Source: Prevotella sp. E2-28 (GTDB lineage: Bacteria; Bacteroidota; Bacteroidia; Bacteroidales; Bacteroidaceae). From it: a stretch of DNA of 64,000 bases. A model generated the notes under the pieces. That model did no database searches, was not told the DNA's origin, and saw nothing but the letters and a program-made list of their open reading frames with translations. Both the position numbers and the translations under genes were made by a program. Positions 14,191 to 22,810 of the stretch are shown in pieces (within the stretch, counting starts at the first letter, position 1; each line of letters begins with the position of its first letter). Location: assembly GCF_022024055.1 (NCBI RefSeq), contig NZ_CP091788.1:868001-932000 (forward strand). The letters are read 5' to 3'.

Positions 14191-15546
14191 TTACTTCTCA
14201 TTAGCCAAACGCTCCTTGATAGCCTTTGACTCAGCCTCGTAGCCGGGCTTCTCAAGCAGGGCAAACATATTCTTCTTGTAAGCCTCTACACCAGGCTGGT
14301 TGAAGGGGTTCACCTCCAGCACATTGCCGCTGATGCCACAGGCAATCTCGAAGAAGTAGATGAGCTGACCGATGTAGTACTCGTTGAGCTGTGGCACGCT
14401 GATGCGCATGTTGGGCACACCACCATCCACGTGAGCCAGACGGGTACCCAGCTCAGCCATCTTGTTCACCTCGTCCACGCGCTTGCCAGCGAGGAAGTTC
14501 AGTCCGTCCAGGTTCTCCTCGTCGCTGGGGAACAGCAGTTTCTTCTCGGGCTCCTCGATGCTGATCACCGTCTCGAAGATGGTGCGCTCGCCCTCCTGAA
14601 TCCACTGACCCATAGAGTGCAGGTCGGTGGTGAAGTCAACAGATGCAGGGAAGATACCCTTGCCATCCTTACCCTCGCTCTCGCCGTAGAGCTGCTTCCA
14701 CCACTCTGAGAAGAAGTGGAGCTTGGGCTGATAGTTCACCATGATTTCAATCTTCTTACCCTTCTGGTACAGACCGTTGCGAACGGCAGCATACTGTGCA
14801 GCGAGGTTCTCACTGAAGGGCACGTCCTTGCCGCAAGCCTTCTCCATGTCCTGTGCACCAGCCACCAGCTGCTTCACGTCGAAACCAGCGCAGGCAATGG
14901 GCAGCAGACCAACGGGAGTGAGCACTGAGAAGCGGCCACCCACGTTATCGGGGATGATAAAGCTCTTGTAACCCTCCTTGTCAGCGCAGGTGCGTGCAGC
15001 ACCTTTCTTAGCGTCAGTCACGGCCACGATTACCTTCTTGGCCTCCTCCTTGCCGCGCTGAGCCTCGCACTGCTTCTTCAGCAGACGGAAGGTCAGGGCT
15101 GTCTCGGTGGTAGTACCGCTCTTAGAGATATTGATAACGCCAAACTTCTTGTCCTTGAGGTATTCAGTCATCTCAAACAGATAATCCTCGCCGATGTTGT
15201 TACCAGCAAAGAGAATCGTAGGATTCTTTCCGTCCTGAATCAGCCAGCCAAACGAGTTGCTCAGGGCTTCAATCACGGCGCGAGCACCCAGATAAGAACC
15301 ACCGATACCAGCAACAACCACTACCTCGCAGTTCTGGCGCAGCGTGTCGGCGCAGGCCTGAATCTCTGCCAGGAAAGCAGGGGTGATAGAAGAGGGGAGG
15401 TGGAGCCATCCTAAGAAATCGTTACCAGGGCATGTGCCGTTCTCAAGGGCTTCCTGTGCTGCCTTTACCTTTGGTTCGAAAGCAGCCACTGCACCTTCTG
15501 CCAAGAAGCAGGAGGCTTTAGTAATGTCAAGCGTAATATTCTTCAT
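14191..15546 (-). CDS. pgi: Glucose-6-phosphate isomerase
   Basis: 451 residues, the length of the shorter bacterial Pgi type. Interconverts glucose-6-phosphate and fructose-6-phosphate in glycolysis. Seen: [15 protein letters not shown] (sugar-phosphate loop), [29 protein letters not shown] (family signature), and [20 protein letters not shown] near the end. Its promoter (-7 TACCTTTG, 15588-15581) belongs to a 98-base repeat that also occurs upstream of the neighbouring sensor kinase gene. The HAD phosphatase follows in the same direction. Confidence 0.95.
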   Translation of the reverse strand: MKNITLDITKASCFLAEGAVAAFEPKVKAAQEALENGTCPGNDFLGWLHLPSSITPAFLAEIQACADTLRQNCEVVVVAGIGGSYLGARAVIEALSNSFGWLIQDGKNPTILFAGNNIGEDYLFEMTEYLKDKKFGVINISKSGTTTETALTFRLLKKQCEAQRGKEEAKKVIVAVTDAKKGAARTCADKEGYKSFIIPDNVGGRFSVLTPVGLLPIACAGFDVKQLVAGAQDMEKACGKDVPFSENLAAQYAAVRNGLYQKGKKIEIMVNYQPKLHFFSEWWKQLYGESEGKDGKGIFPASVDFTTDLHSMGQWIQEGERTIFETVISIEEPEKKLLFPSDEENLDGLNFLAGKRVDEVNKMAELGTRLAHVDGGVPNMRISVPQLNEYYIGQLIYFFEIACGISGNVLEVNPFNQPGVEAYKKNMFALLEKPGYEAESKAIKERLANEK

Positions 15547-15578
15547 ATATTTATATAGTTAGATATTTCAAAATCTTG

Positions 15579-15676
15579 TGCAAAGGTACGAATAAGTGAG
15601 CAAAACACCAAATATATTTGAGCGTTTTCGAGCGTGAGTACCTTCGAGTGAAGCTCAAAGGTACTAAAAGTCGGGC
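15579..15676 (-). repeat. 98-base direct repeat A carrying the pgi promoter
   Basis: Identical to 17799-17896 except two positions (C/T at 15623, T/A at 15665). On the minus strand it holds a -33 TTTG and a -7 TACCTTTG with 20 bases between, and an inverted repeat TACCTTCGAG/CTCAAAGGTA. The repeat starts at the very stop codon of the sensor kinase gene, so together with copy B it exactly brackets that gene. Confidence 0.9.
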
Positions 15677-17733
15677 TAAATCTCCATCACAAAACGGGCA
15701 CCATTTGTATAACTGGTGTCAAGATGAATGTCCCCCCCAAGGCGGCGTGCCAGTGAGCGTGCTATCGTGAGCCCTATGCCTGTTCCGTCATAGTATTCAT
15801 CGAGTTGTATGAATTCTTCGAAAATTCGCTCTGCGGCTTCTGGCGGCACCCCTATACCTGTGTCTTCAATGGTAAACACCGTTTTGTCGTGATCAGACGT
15901 AACCTTCATGACCACTTTTTTCTTCTCCCCTAAGTTCCCATTTGTATTATGCTGGAGTCGTGCTTCGGCATCGTGAGTAAACTTCTTCGCGTTGTCGAGC
16001 AGCAGTGTCAGCGCGCGGGTGGCAGCTCGCAGGTTTGTCTGCAGATACATATTCTCGGTTTCAGGTGACAGTTGAAGGTCGAATGTCAGATGCTCTGCGT
16101 TGCAGATGCCCGACTCGTCGATGGCTTGGGTGGCAATTTGAACGATGGGTACGTTGTCTGTGCGATCAATGATGCTTTTACTGCTTACCTCAGACAGTTC
16201 AAGCATCTTGTTGACCAACGAGGTGATACGATCGGTGTTTTCGGTTATCTTGCTGTTGATATCCAGTCGAGTGGCATCATCCAATTCCATGCCGGGGGTG
16301 GTGATTACCTGCGTAAAGCCCGATAGAATATTAAGTGGCGTGCGTATCTCGTGCGACATCTGTTGTATGAAACAGGTCTTCATCCTGGCTGATTCCTCAG
16401 CATGTGCATTGGCAATGGCCAGTTGATCGTTCTTCTGTTCCAACTGGGCATTGACGGCTGCCAGACGGCGTTCGGCTCTGTGACGGAAGTAAGTATAGAC
16501 AGAGAAGAAAACGGTGATGACGATAATCGCAGCTATGAGCGACATAATACGTGCCTTTGACAAATGTTCCTGTTGTTGCAGTATCTGTTCCTCCTTCTGT
16601 CGTATTGTCTCCTGCTCGTCAGAGTCAATCCATTGCGACTTGATGATAGCGGAGTCCAGTCGCTGACAAATCTGATTGGCTACAACACTGGCAGAATCGA
16701 GCTGTCCAGTCATTAGGTTAACGCGATACTTCTTCAGCAAATATTTCTGGATGTCATCCAGTGAGTAACCCGATTGGGCATGAATAAAGATGTTGTCGAG
16801 ATTGCGCAGTATTCTGGCAGCAGCATGCCATTTGCCCGACATCGCCAAATAGTCGCTGGCATCCAGCTGGCCTTCGTCGGTGTTTGCAAAGTTAGATCGC
16901 TGAAAAGCCGAAAAGGCATTTTCTGCTTCGTGAATTTTACCGATGCCTTCAAGTCCGATGGCCTCAAAGATATAGCAGCGGGCTTGCTGCTTATCGATAT
17001 ATGTCGAATCGTCCGGAAATAACTGTTTGTACTCACTAATCAGTTTGCTAAAGCGTTGGTTCCAGAATAGCCCTTTTTCGTATTTCTTCTCGCTGAGCCA
17101 ACTATAGGTAATATTGATAACTCCCACTACTGCATCGTGATACGTTTCGCGGTTCTGTTCTTTGGCAATGTGTTCCAGATGTCGCTGGAATGCTTGTTCG
17201 AAAAGTTGGGGCACCTCCTCGTCCTCTATGTTGAAATGTCCCCTGCAGCAACCTGCAAAGACAAGCAGATTGGTATAGTCGCTCGTCGCAGTGTAATGGT
17301 GGTAGTTCAAATGCTCCAGAGCATTTCTCACTACCTGACTGGCACTTTGGAAATTGTAATAGCGAATATGTAGTCCTGCCAGATAACTGGCCGAGCGGGC
17401 ATAAGTGTCTAGGTCGGCAGGATCATCAGAGCTTTCAATAGCTGCCATAGCTTCTTTCCAGTAAAATTCGGCAGTATGTACCTGCGCCATGCGATAGTAG
17501 GCAATGCCTTGCCAGAAATAACTTTCAGCCTCGCTCAGCATATTTTCCTTTCCCAGACTGTCGGCTAATACCTGCATACGACTGAAGTCTTTCTGCTGGG
17601 AAGCATCTGTTATCATCTTGATGGCGTCGTTAAACGCTGTCTGTTTGTCGCTATTTTCACAGCTGATGAGTGGCATTGTAATGGCGACAACAGTAATCCA
17701 TATAAGTATAGTTATTAATCGTGGTCTTAGCAT
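15676..17733 (-). CDS. Sensor histidine kinase with TPR-like periplasmic domain
   Basis: 685 residues. An N-terminal hydrophobic segment with Cys (MLRPRLITILIWITVV..SC) is followed by about 370 residues of helical, TPR-like sequence, a transmembrane helix near 393-412 (SLIAAIIVITVFFSVYTYF), a short coiled coil, then HisKA and HATPase domains. The phospho-acceptor is in MSHEIRTPLN near residue 460; N box LLLDNAKKF; G boxes DTGIGVP and GTGIGLTIAR. No receiver domain, and no response regulator adjoins. It is a paralogue of the kinase at 28374-30473. The gene is bracketed by 98-base direct repeats. Its nearest -7 box is TATCTTTG at 17783-17776. Confidence 0.88.
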   Translation of the reverse strand: MLRPRLITILIWITVVAITMPLISCENSDKQTAFNDAIKMITDASQQKDFSRMQVLADSLGKENMLSEAESYFWQGIAYYRMAQVHTAEFYWKEAMAAIESSDDPADLDTYARSASYLAGLHIRYYNFQSASQVVRNALEHLNYHHYTATSDYTNLLVFAGCCRGHFNIEDEEVPQLFEQAFQRHLEHIAKEQNRETYHDAVVGVINITYSWLSEKKYEKGLFWNQRFSKLISEYKQLFPDDSTYIDKQQARCYIFEAIGLEGIGKIHEAENAFSAFQRSNFANTDEGQLDASDYLAMSGKWHAAARILRNLDNIFIHAQSGYSLDDIQKYLLKKYRVNLMTGQLDSASVVANQICQRLDSAIIKSQWIDSDEQETIRQKEEQILQQQEHLSKARIMSLIAAIIVITVFFSVYTYFRHRAERRLAAVNAQLEQKNDQLAIANAHAEESARMKTCFIQQMSHEIRTPLNILSGFTQVITTPGMELDDATRLDINSKITENTDRITSLVNKMLELSEVSSKSIIDRTDNVPIVQIATQAIDESGICNAEHLTFDLQLSPETENMYLQTNLRAATRALTLLLDNAKKFTHDAEARLQHNTNGNLGEKKKVVMKVTSDHDKTVFTIEDTGIGVPPEAAERIFEEFIQLDEYYDGTGIGLTIARSLARRLGGDIHLDTSYTNGARFVMEI

Positions 17734-17798
17734 TTTATAGTTTAATGTAAAATCCGTGTTTATTTATATTTGCGGCAAAGATACGAAATATTACCGAA

Positions 17799-17896
17799 TG
17801 CAAAGGTACGAATAAGTGAGCAAAACACCAAATATATTTGAGTGTTTTCGAGCGTGAGTACCTTCGAGTGAAGCTCAAAGGTACAAAAAGTCGGGC
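17799..17896 (-). repeat. 98-base direct repeat B upstream of the sensor kinase gene
   Basis: Second copy of the repeat at 15579-15676, in the same orientation and 2,220 bases away. It supplies an extra -7 box (17808-17801) about 25 bases upstream of the kinase gene's own. The 391-base gap 17734-18124 holds this repeat, a GTTG/GCAAC-rich stretch and the AraC-type gene promoter (TACTTTTG, 18090-18097). Confidence 0.9.
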
Positions 17897-17926
17897 GAAC
17901 CACAAAAGGAAAACAGATTTATTTTC

Positions 17927-18010
17927 AACTCCCTAAGTTGTTCCTTGCAATTGGTCAAGTTGTGCCTCGCAACTTCCCAAGTTGTCGCAACAGCTGCAAC
18001 AGTTGTTATC
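17927..18010. repeat. GTTG/CAAC-rich element related to 47626-47707
   Basis: Contains AACTCCCTAAGTTGTTCC, then AATTGG, CAAGTTGTGCCTCGCAAC, TTCCCAAGTTGTCGCAAC and CAGCTGCAACAGTTG. The words AACTCCCTTAGTTGTTCC, AATTGG, and TGCCTCGCAAC recur in the same order on the minus strand at 47707-47626, so this is a dispersed degenerate element. Function unknown. Confidence 0.6.
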
Positions 18011-18124
18011 GCGAACAAAATATTTCAAAATGACACCTGCCGAACATATTATGTGACTTATCGGACATAAATGTTTCGTTTCTTATGTGTACTTTTGCAC
18101 CCGAAAAAAGATAAATAGGACAGA

Positions 18125-19033
18125 ATGGAGATTGTAGACTTAAAACCAAGAAAGGGAGCAGGTACGCTGCGCATAGGCGATAGCGATGATTTGGTCTTGA
18201 TGGAAAACTTTGGCGGCATACCTGCTGGCAGGTTGAAACCTTTGGATCATGGTATTGTCATTATTTGTACTGCAGGCGCTGCACAATTTGAGTACGACGG
18301 ACTGACTGTGCAGCTTGGCAAAGGTGACCTGTTCCTTTTCATGGCTCATTCTGTAGTGGAGAAATTTATGTCATCGCCCGACTTCAACTGTCGTCAGGTA
18401 TGGTTCTCGCGTAGCGCAATGTGGAATATGAATATGTTCACAAAGAGCAGTCTGGCTGATTTGCTGCCATTGAAGCAAAATCCGAAGGTGGCTCTCTCGG
18501 CTTCAGATGTGGCTCTGTTCGAGACTTATTTTCAGCAGCTTAGCCACCACATGCGTAACAGTTCGCTTGTGCTCTATCCTGATATTGTCCGTTCCATCGT
18601 CAGTACATATCTGTTAGAAGTCCTCTCTGTTTTGCGTAGAGGAGAAAGAAAAGTTGTTGCCGAGAGTGGTGATAATTCTCAAAATAACAATGGTCTTCAT
18701 GGTAAAAAACTGGCCGAGCGCTTTATTCAGTTGGTAGAGCAGAGCGACGGGCGCATCCGTCGTGTTGATGAGTTTGCACAGATGCTGCATGTTACACCTA
18801 AATATCTGTCAAAGCTATTGATGGATACCATGAACCGCAAGCCAAGTGTGATGGTTCACTTCTTCACGCTGAAAGCTATTGAGAATCGTTTGCGCTTTAC
18901 GGACATGACCATGCAGCAGATTGCAGACGACTTAAGGTTTCCTAGTGCTTCGTTCTTTGGTAAGTACTTCAAGGAACATTCAGGTATGACGCCCTTGGAG
19001 TATCGCATGAAGTTTCACGATAGTGGGAAATAA
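18125..19033 (+). CDS. AraC-family transcriptional regulator
   Basis: 302 residues. The N-terminal ~130 residues look like a cupin-type sensing domain (IVIICTAGAAQFEYDGLTVQLGKGDLFLF). The C-terminal ~100 residues hold the two AraC helix-turn-helix motifs: FAQMLHVTPKYLSKLLMDTM and TMQQIADDLRFPSASFFGKYFKEHSGMTPLEYR. The promoter TACTTTTG (18090-18097) and a 27-base leader precede it. It is next to a sensor kinase (divergent) and a phosphohexomutase (downstream, 62-base gap). The regulated genes are not evident. Confidence 0.88.
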   Translation: MEIVDLKPRKGAGTLRIGDSDDLVLMENFGGIPAGRLKPLDHGIVIICTAGAAQFEYDGLTVQLGKGDLFLFMAHSVVEKFMSSPDFNCRQVWFSRSAMWNMNMFTKSSLADLLPLKQNPKVALSASDVALFETYFQQLSHHMRNSSLVLYPDIVRSIVSTYLLEVLSVLRRGERKVVAESGDNSQNNNGLHGKKLAERFIQLVEQSDGRIRRVDEFAQMLHVTPKYLSKLLMDTMNRKPSVMVHFFTLKAIENRLRFTDMTMQQIADDLRFPSASFFGKYFKEHSGMTPLEYRMKFHDSGK

Positions 19034-19095
19034 TGAAAATCATAGAATTATAATAATACACACTAAACTAAAAACCAAATAGATCTGAAACAGAT

Positions 19096-20517
19096 ATGGC
19101 ACTTATCAAATCCATTTCTGGAATTTACGGCACCATTGGCGGGCGTTCTGGCGATACGTTATCTCCTCTTGATATTGCTAAACTGACCTCTGCTTTTGCG
19201 CAGTTTATCCATGGTAAGAAGATTGTGGTAGGTCGCGATGGACGTATGTCGGGGCTCATGGTACGTCACATTGTTGTTGGCACGCTGACGGGTATGGGGT
19301 ATGATGTCATTGATATTGGCTATGCCGGTACACCTACTACCGAATTGGCTGTGCGTATGACGGGGGCTGATGGAGGTGTTGTAATTACAGCCTCACACAA
19401 CCATAGTGAGTGGAACGGTTTGAAGCTACTTAATCGTGAGGGGGAATTCCTGACATCCAGTGATGTCTCAGAATTGGTGGCTCTTTTAGAATTAGAAAAC
19501 TTTGACTATGCCGATTCTACGCAGTTGGGACATCTGACAGTCGATGAAACCTTTAACCAGCGCCATATTGATACCGTGTTGAATTTAAACTTAGTGGATG
19601 TCGAGGGCATTCGTCGGCGTAAGTTCCGCGTCTGCGTTGATACAATAAATTCTGTTGGTGGCATCATCCTCCCTCAGTTGTTCCAAGCTCTGGGCGTAGA
19701 TTACGAGATACTGAATGGTGAGTGTACTGGTGCTTTTGTTCACAACCCTGAGCCCGTAGAAAATAACTTGTTAGGTATTATCAATCGTATGAAACAAGGT
19801 CATTTCGACCTGGGTATTGTAGTTGATTCGGATGTAGATCGGTTGGTTTTTATTTGTGAAGACGGCATGATGTTTGGCGAGGATTATACACTTGTCAGTG
19901 TAGCTGATTATGTGCTTAGCCATACTCCTGGTAATACCGTTGGTAATTTGAGTAGTACACGTGCACTACGTGACGTCACGTTATTGCGTGGTGGTCAGTA
20001 TTATGCTTGTCCAGTAGGAGAGGTGAACGTAACGGCAAAGATGAAAGAGGTAGGTGCTGTTATTGGTGGCGATAGCAATGGTGGCGTTATTTTTCCTGAG
20101 TGTCATTATGGACGTGATGCCTTGGTGGGTATTGCCTTGTTTCTTAGTTGTTTGGCTCAGAGAAAGTGCAAGGTTAGCGAGTTGCGTAGTACTTTTCCAT
20201 GTTATCAGATTGCAAAGAACTCTATTAATCTGATGTCCAACACAGACGTAGATTCGATCTTTGAGAGAGTGAAGGAGAGTTTCCTAAAAGACCATAGCGT
20301 AACCATTAGCGATACCGATGGTTTGAAGATTGATTTCGTTGACCGTTGGGTTTACTTGCGTAAGTCTAAAACAGAGCCCGTGGTTCGAGTATATAGTGAG
20401 GCAGTAACGATGGAACGGGCAGATAATCTGGGCAATCAGTTCATGCATTTGTTCTACGATACGCAAAAAGATATGTTGCTTAGTACCATCCATTCTGATT
20501 ATGGGCCTTTCATGTGA
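19096..20517 (+). CDS. glmM: Phosphoglucosamine mutase / phosphomannomutase-family protein
   Basis: 473 residues of the alpha-D-phosphohexomutase superfamily. The phosphoserine loop is TASHNHSEWNGLK (about residues 98-110); the Mg-binding loop is DSDVDRLVF (with VDSDVDR); the sugar-binding loop GEVNVTAKM and the phosphate-binding tail KTEPVVRVYSEA are present. The start ISGIYGTIGG resembles the FGTDGIRG signature in changed form. It likely converts glucosamine-6-P to glucosamine-1-P for peptidoglycan, but phosphomannomutase activity is possible; the symbol is tentative. Confidence 0.82.
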   Translation: MALIKSISGIYGTIGGRSGDTLSPLDIAKLTSAFAQFIHGKKIVVGRDGRMSGLMVRHIVVGTLTGMGYDVIDIGYAGTPTTELAVRMTGADGGVVITASHNHSEWNGLKLLNREGEFLTSSDVSELVALLELENFDYADSTQLGHLTVDETFNQRHIDTVLNLNLVDVEGIRRRKFRVCVDTINSVGGIILPQLFQALGVDYEILNGECTGAFVHNPEPVENNLLGIINRMKQGHFDLGIVVDSDVDRLVFICEDGMMFGEDYTLVSVADYVLSHTPGNTVGNLSSTRALRDVTLLRGGQYYACPVGEVNVTAKMKEVGAVIGGDSNGGVIFPECHYGRDALVGIALFLSCLAQRKCKVSELRSTFPCYQIAKNSINLMSNTDVDSIFERVKESFLKDHSVTISDTDGLKIDFVDRWVYLRKSKTEPVVRVYSEAVTMERADNLGNQFMHLFYDTQKDMLLSTIHSDYGPFM

Positions 20518-20611
20518 AAATGATTTCGATAGTTATGCAATTTTGTGAATAGTTTCCTTCATGATGGGGGAAAATAGGTGTAGAGATTGCAGGAAAATGA
20601 AATTATTTCTG

Positions 20612-20619
20612 TACCTTTG
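20612..20619 (+). promoter_or_regulatory. -7 promoter box of purN
   Basis: TACCTTTG followed by CAC, 27 bases before the ATG at 20647. Confidence 0.7.
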
Positions 20620-20646
20620 CACTTAAATTTTGAGAAGAGCATAAAA

Positions 20647-21228
20647 ATGAAGAAAGTCAACATAGCCATTTTCGTGTCGGGTGGAGGTACGAACTGTGAG
20701 AATATCATTCGATTCTTCAAGGATTCTGATAGGGTGTTCTCAGCATTGGTGGTTTGTAACAAACCGAATGCGCCCGCACTGGCAAAAGCATTGAAACTGG
20801 GGATTCCGTCACAGGTGGTGACGAAGGAGGAACTGAACGATGAAACGGTGATGATGCCGCTGCTGGAGCAGTATGCCATAGATTTCATCGTGCTGGCGGG
20901 ATTCCTGCCACTGGTGCCTAACTTCCTGGTAGAGAGGTATGCACGTAGAATCATTAATATACACCCGTCGCTGCTGCCGAAATACGGCGGTAAGGGTATG
21001 TGGGGACACCATGTACACGAGGCGGTGAAAGCGGCTGGCGAGACGGAGACGGGCATGACCGTACACTGGGTGACGCCCGTTTGTGACGGGGGAGACATCA
21101 TCGCTCAGTACAAGGTGGCGCTGTTGCCCACGGATACGGCCGACATGATTGCCGAAAAGGAGCATGTGCTGGAGATGAAATACTACCCGCTGGTAATAGA
21201 AAAGGTGCTGCATGAAGCGTTTGCTTGA
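20647..21228 (+). CDS. purN: Phosphoribosylglycinamide formyltransferase
   Basis: Start taken at ATG 20647 (MKKVNIAIFVSGGGTNCENI) because an upstream start would lie before the -7 box. 193 residues, normal for PurN. It transfers a formyl group from 10-formyl-THF to GAR in purine synthesis. Catalytic features: SGGGTN phosphate loop, the folate/active-site region AGFLPLVPNFLV, and NIHPSLLPKYGGKGMWGHHVHEAV with the catalytic His and Asn, then GMTVHWV and DGGDII. The last codons form half of a terminator hairpin. Confidence 0.93.
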   Translation: MKKVNIAIFVSGGGTNCENIIRFFKDSDRVFSALVVCNKPNAPALAKALKLGIPSQVVTKEELNDETVMMPLLEQYAIDFIVLAGFLPLVPNFLVERYARRIINIHPSLLPKYGGKGMWGHHVHEAVKAAGETETGMTVHWVTPVCDGGDIIAQYKVALLPTDTADMIAEKEHVLEMKYYPLVIEKVLHEAFA

Positions 21229-21246
21229 CTTCCTGCAGCACCTTTT
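21200..21246. terminator. Bidirectional terminator overlapping the end of purN
   Basis: AAAAGGTGCTGCA (21200-21212, inside purN) and TGCAGCACCTTTT (21234-21246) are perfect 13-base inverted repeats. The run of T/A at both ends lets it serve purN and the convergent SemiSWEET gene. Confidence 0.8.
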
Positions 21247-21260
21247 GCTTTGCTTACTTC

Positions 21261-21554
21261 TTATGACTCCTTCTTCTTGAAAAAGTCGTTGTACATCTTG
21301 ATGCTGAACACGATGGCACTGCATGTGCCTGTGACCAGATTGGTGAGGAATAACGACCAGATGATATCAGGTTCATGGAGTAATCCCTGAAGCATGAACG
21401 CCAAACTGCCGATACCCATCATCAAGAAGGTGGGCAGGGCAATGCCGTCAGTATTGCGTGTGCGGATAGTAGTGATAGCCTGGGGAAGATAGCCCAGTAT
21501 CATTCCGATGGTAGCTACGTAGCCACAAATCTCAAAAATGATGCCTTGTTCCAT
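21261..21554 (-). CDS. SemiSWEET-type PQ-loop sugar transporter
   Basis: 97 residues with three hydrophobic helices and a PQ motif in LGYLPQAITTIRTRNTDGI, the signature of bacterial SemiSWEETs, which dimerise to transport sugars across the inner membrane. The first helix begins ICGYVATIGMILG; the third includes LTNLVTGTCSAIVFSIKMYN. The promoter on the minus strand is TATCTTTG, just upstream of the start near 21594-21587. It stands alone, convergent with purN. Confidence 0.85.
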   Translation of the reverse strand: MEQGIIFEICGYVATIGMILGYLPQAITTIRTRNTDGIALPTFLMMGIGSLAFMLQGLLHEPDIIWSLFLTNLVTGTCSAIVFSIKMYNDFFKKKES

Positions 21555-21737
21555 AGTAGTTATCAGATTTAGTCTTTTGCGTGCAAAGATACGAATAAGT
21601 GCGTAAAATGCAAAGAAAACTTGTTCTATTTTGCTTTTTTGGTCAAAAGTACCTCATTTTTTATCGTTTTCTTTTGTGGTTCACATATTTTGCGTAACTT
21701 TGCGTCAATTATCAATAATAACATAATAAGTAATAAT

Positions 21738-22322
21738 ATGAAGAAAAAACTATTAATGATTGCTATGGCCTTGATGACTGCTGTATGCACACAGGCACAA
21801 GAACAAGAAGATTTTTTACGTCATGAGGTTGCTGTGAGTTACGGCGCTGCATCAAACTCTCAGTGGATTAGTGCGTTTGAACATATTGGCGTTGTGGTGG
21901 CTACTTTAGGGTCAGCAACTTACGAGAATGAGAGTTGGACGGGTCCTATTTCTGCGGAGTATTTCTACCATCCAGAAAAGTGGATTGGATTTGGTGGTAT
22001 CTTCGTCTATGGTAAGAATACGCAAGATGTCATGGTATCGGGTTCTTCGCAGGGTGAGATAACGCAGTCTTATTATACACTGATGCCTGCTGTGAAATTC
22101 GATTGGCTGCGCAAGAAGTACTTCGGCATGTACACTAAGTTGGGCGTAGGTGCTACGATACGTAAAGATAATTATGATGGTGAGAGCGAGACGGCTACAC
22201 ACTTCAACTGGCAGGCATCGCTCCTAGGCATAGAGACGGGGAGTCCTAATATTCGTGCCTTTGCAGAACTGGGCTTTGGTGAGCAGGGTATTATCCTCGG
22301 CGGTGTGAGGTATAAGTTCTGA
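21738..22322 (+). CDS. Outer-membrane beta-barrel-like protein (unknown function)
   Basis: Start at ATG 21738 gives a signal peptide (MKKKLLMIAMALMTAVCTQAQ) and follows the promoter TAACTTTG (21695-21702). Upstream in-frame codons cross the promoter and are rejected. The mature ~175 residues alternate hydrophobic and polar residues with aromatic belts (WIGFGGIFVYG, YFGMYTKLGVGATI) and end in GGVRYKF, a typical C-terminal outer-membrane beta-strand. Likely an 8-stranded barrel; no function can be assigned. It ends two bases from the convergent C-GCAxxG-C-C gene. Confidence 0.75.
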   Translation: MKKKLLMIAMALMTAVCTQAQEQEDFLRHEVAVSYGAASNSQWISAFEHIGVVVATLGSATYENESWTGPISAEYFYHPEKWIGFGGIFVYGKNTQDVMVSGSSQGEITQSYYTLMPAVKFDWLRKKYFGMYTKLGVGATIRKDNYDGESETATHFNWQASLLGIETGSPNIRAFAELGFGEQGIILGGVRYKF

Positions 22323-22324
22323 TG

Positions 22325-22801
22325 CTAGCCTTTGTTCTTTAGGTAATTAGCAAAGATACGGGCTGCGCTCTCCACTTTGGCAGCGCAAGGCCTTTTCTTA
22401 TAATATTCTGCAGTGCGGGCTGAAGCAACATAGCTTGAGCTCGCTTTTTCGTGGCCTTGAATGCCAAGTATCTCGGCACAGATGATGCTGCCATTCTCCT
22501 GTTTCGACTTCTCCAGCAACTCCTGCACCACTTTATAACAGGCTGATTTGCCTTCGCGATCGCTGCCTTCTGTCTGTCCGCAATCTAGACCAACGAGGAT
22601 GACGATGCCCGACACGGCACCACACATCATGCGCATACGGCCTACACCGCCACCAAAGCCAGCACCAATCTTCTTGGCCATGGTGTCGTCTAAACCATAA
22701 AGGTCGGAAAAGGCTGCCACCACACTTTGGCAGCAGCCATATCCGGCCATGAAATTATCAACAGCGCGCTGTACGCGCTCGTCTAATTCTTGATCAGTCA
22801 T
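22325..22801 (-). CDS. C-GCAxxG-C-C family redox-type protein
   Basis: 158 residues. It shows the family motif pattern: YGCCQSVV near residue 21, MCGAVSGIV near residue 59, a lone Cys in LDCGQ, and later Cys in SIICAEI and KRPCAA. Such proteins are thought to bind a metal or cofactor through conserved Cys; function is unproven. It is the last gene of a leftward run etfB-etfA-acyl-CoA dehydrogenase-this gene, with a 9-base gap, so probably co-transcribed. Confidence 0.8.
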   Translation of the reverse strand: MTDQELDERVQRAVDNFMAGYGCCQSVVAAFSDLYGLDDTMAKKIGAGFGGGVGRMRMMCGAVSGIVILVGLDCGQTEGSDREGKSACYKVVQELLEKSKQENGSIICAEILGIQGHEKASSSYVASARTAEYYKKRPCAAKVESAARIFANYLKNKG

Positions 22802-22810
22802 AAATATTGT

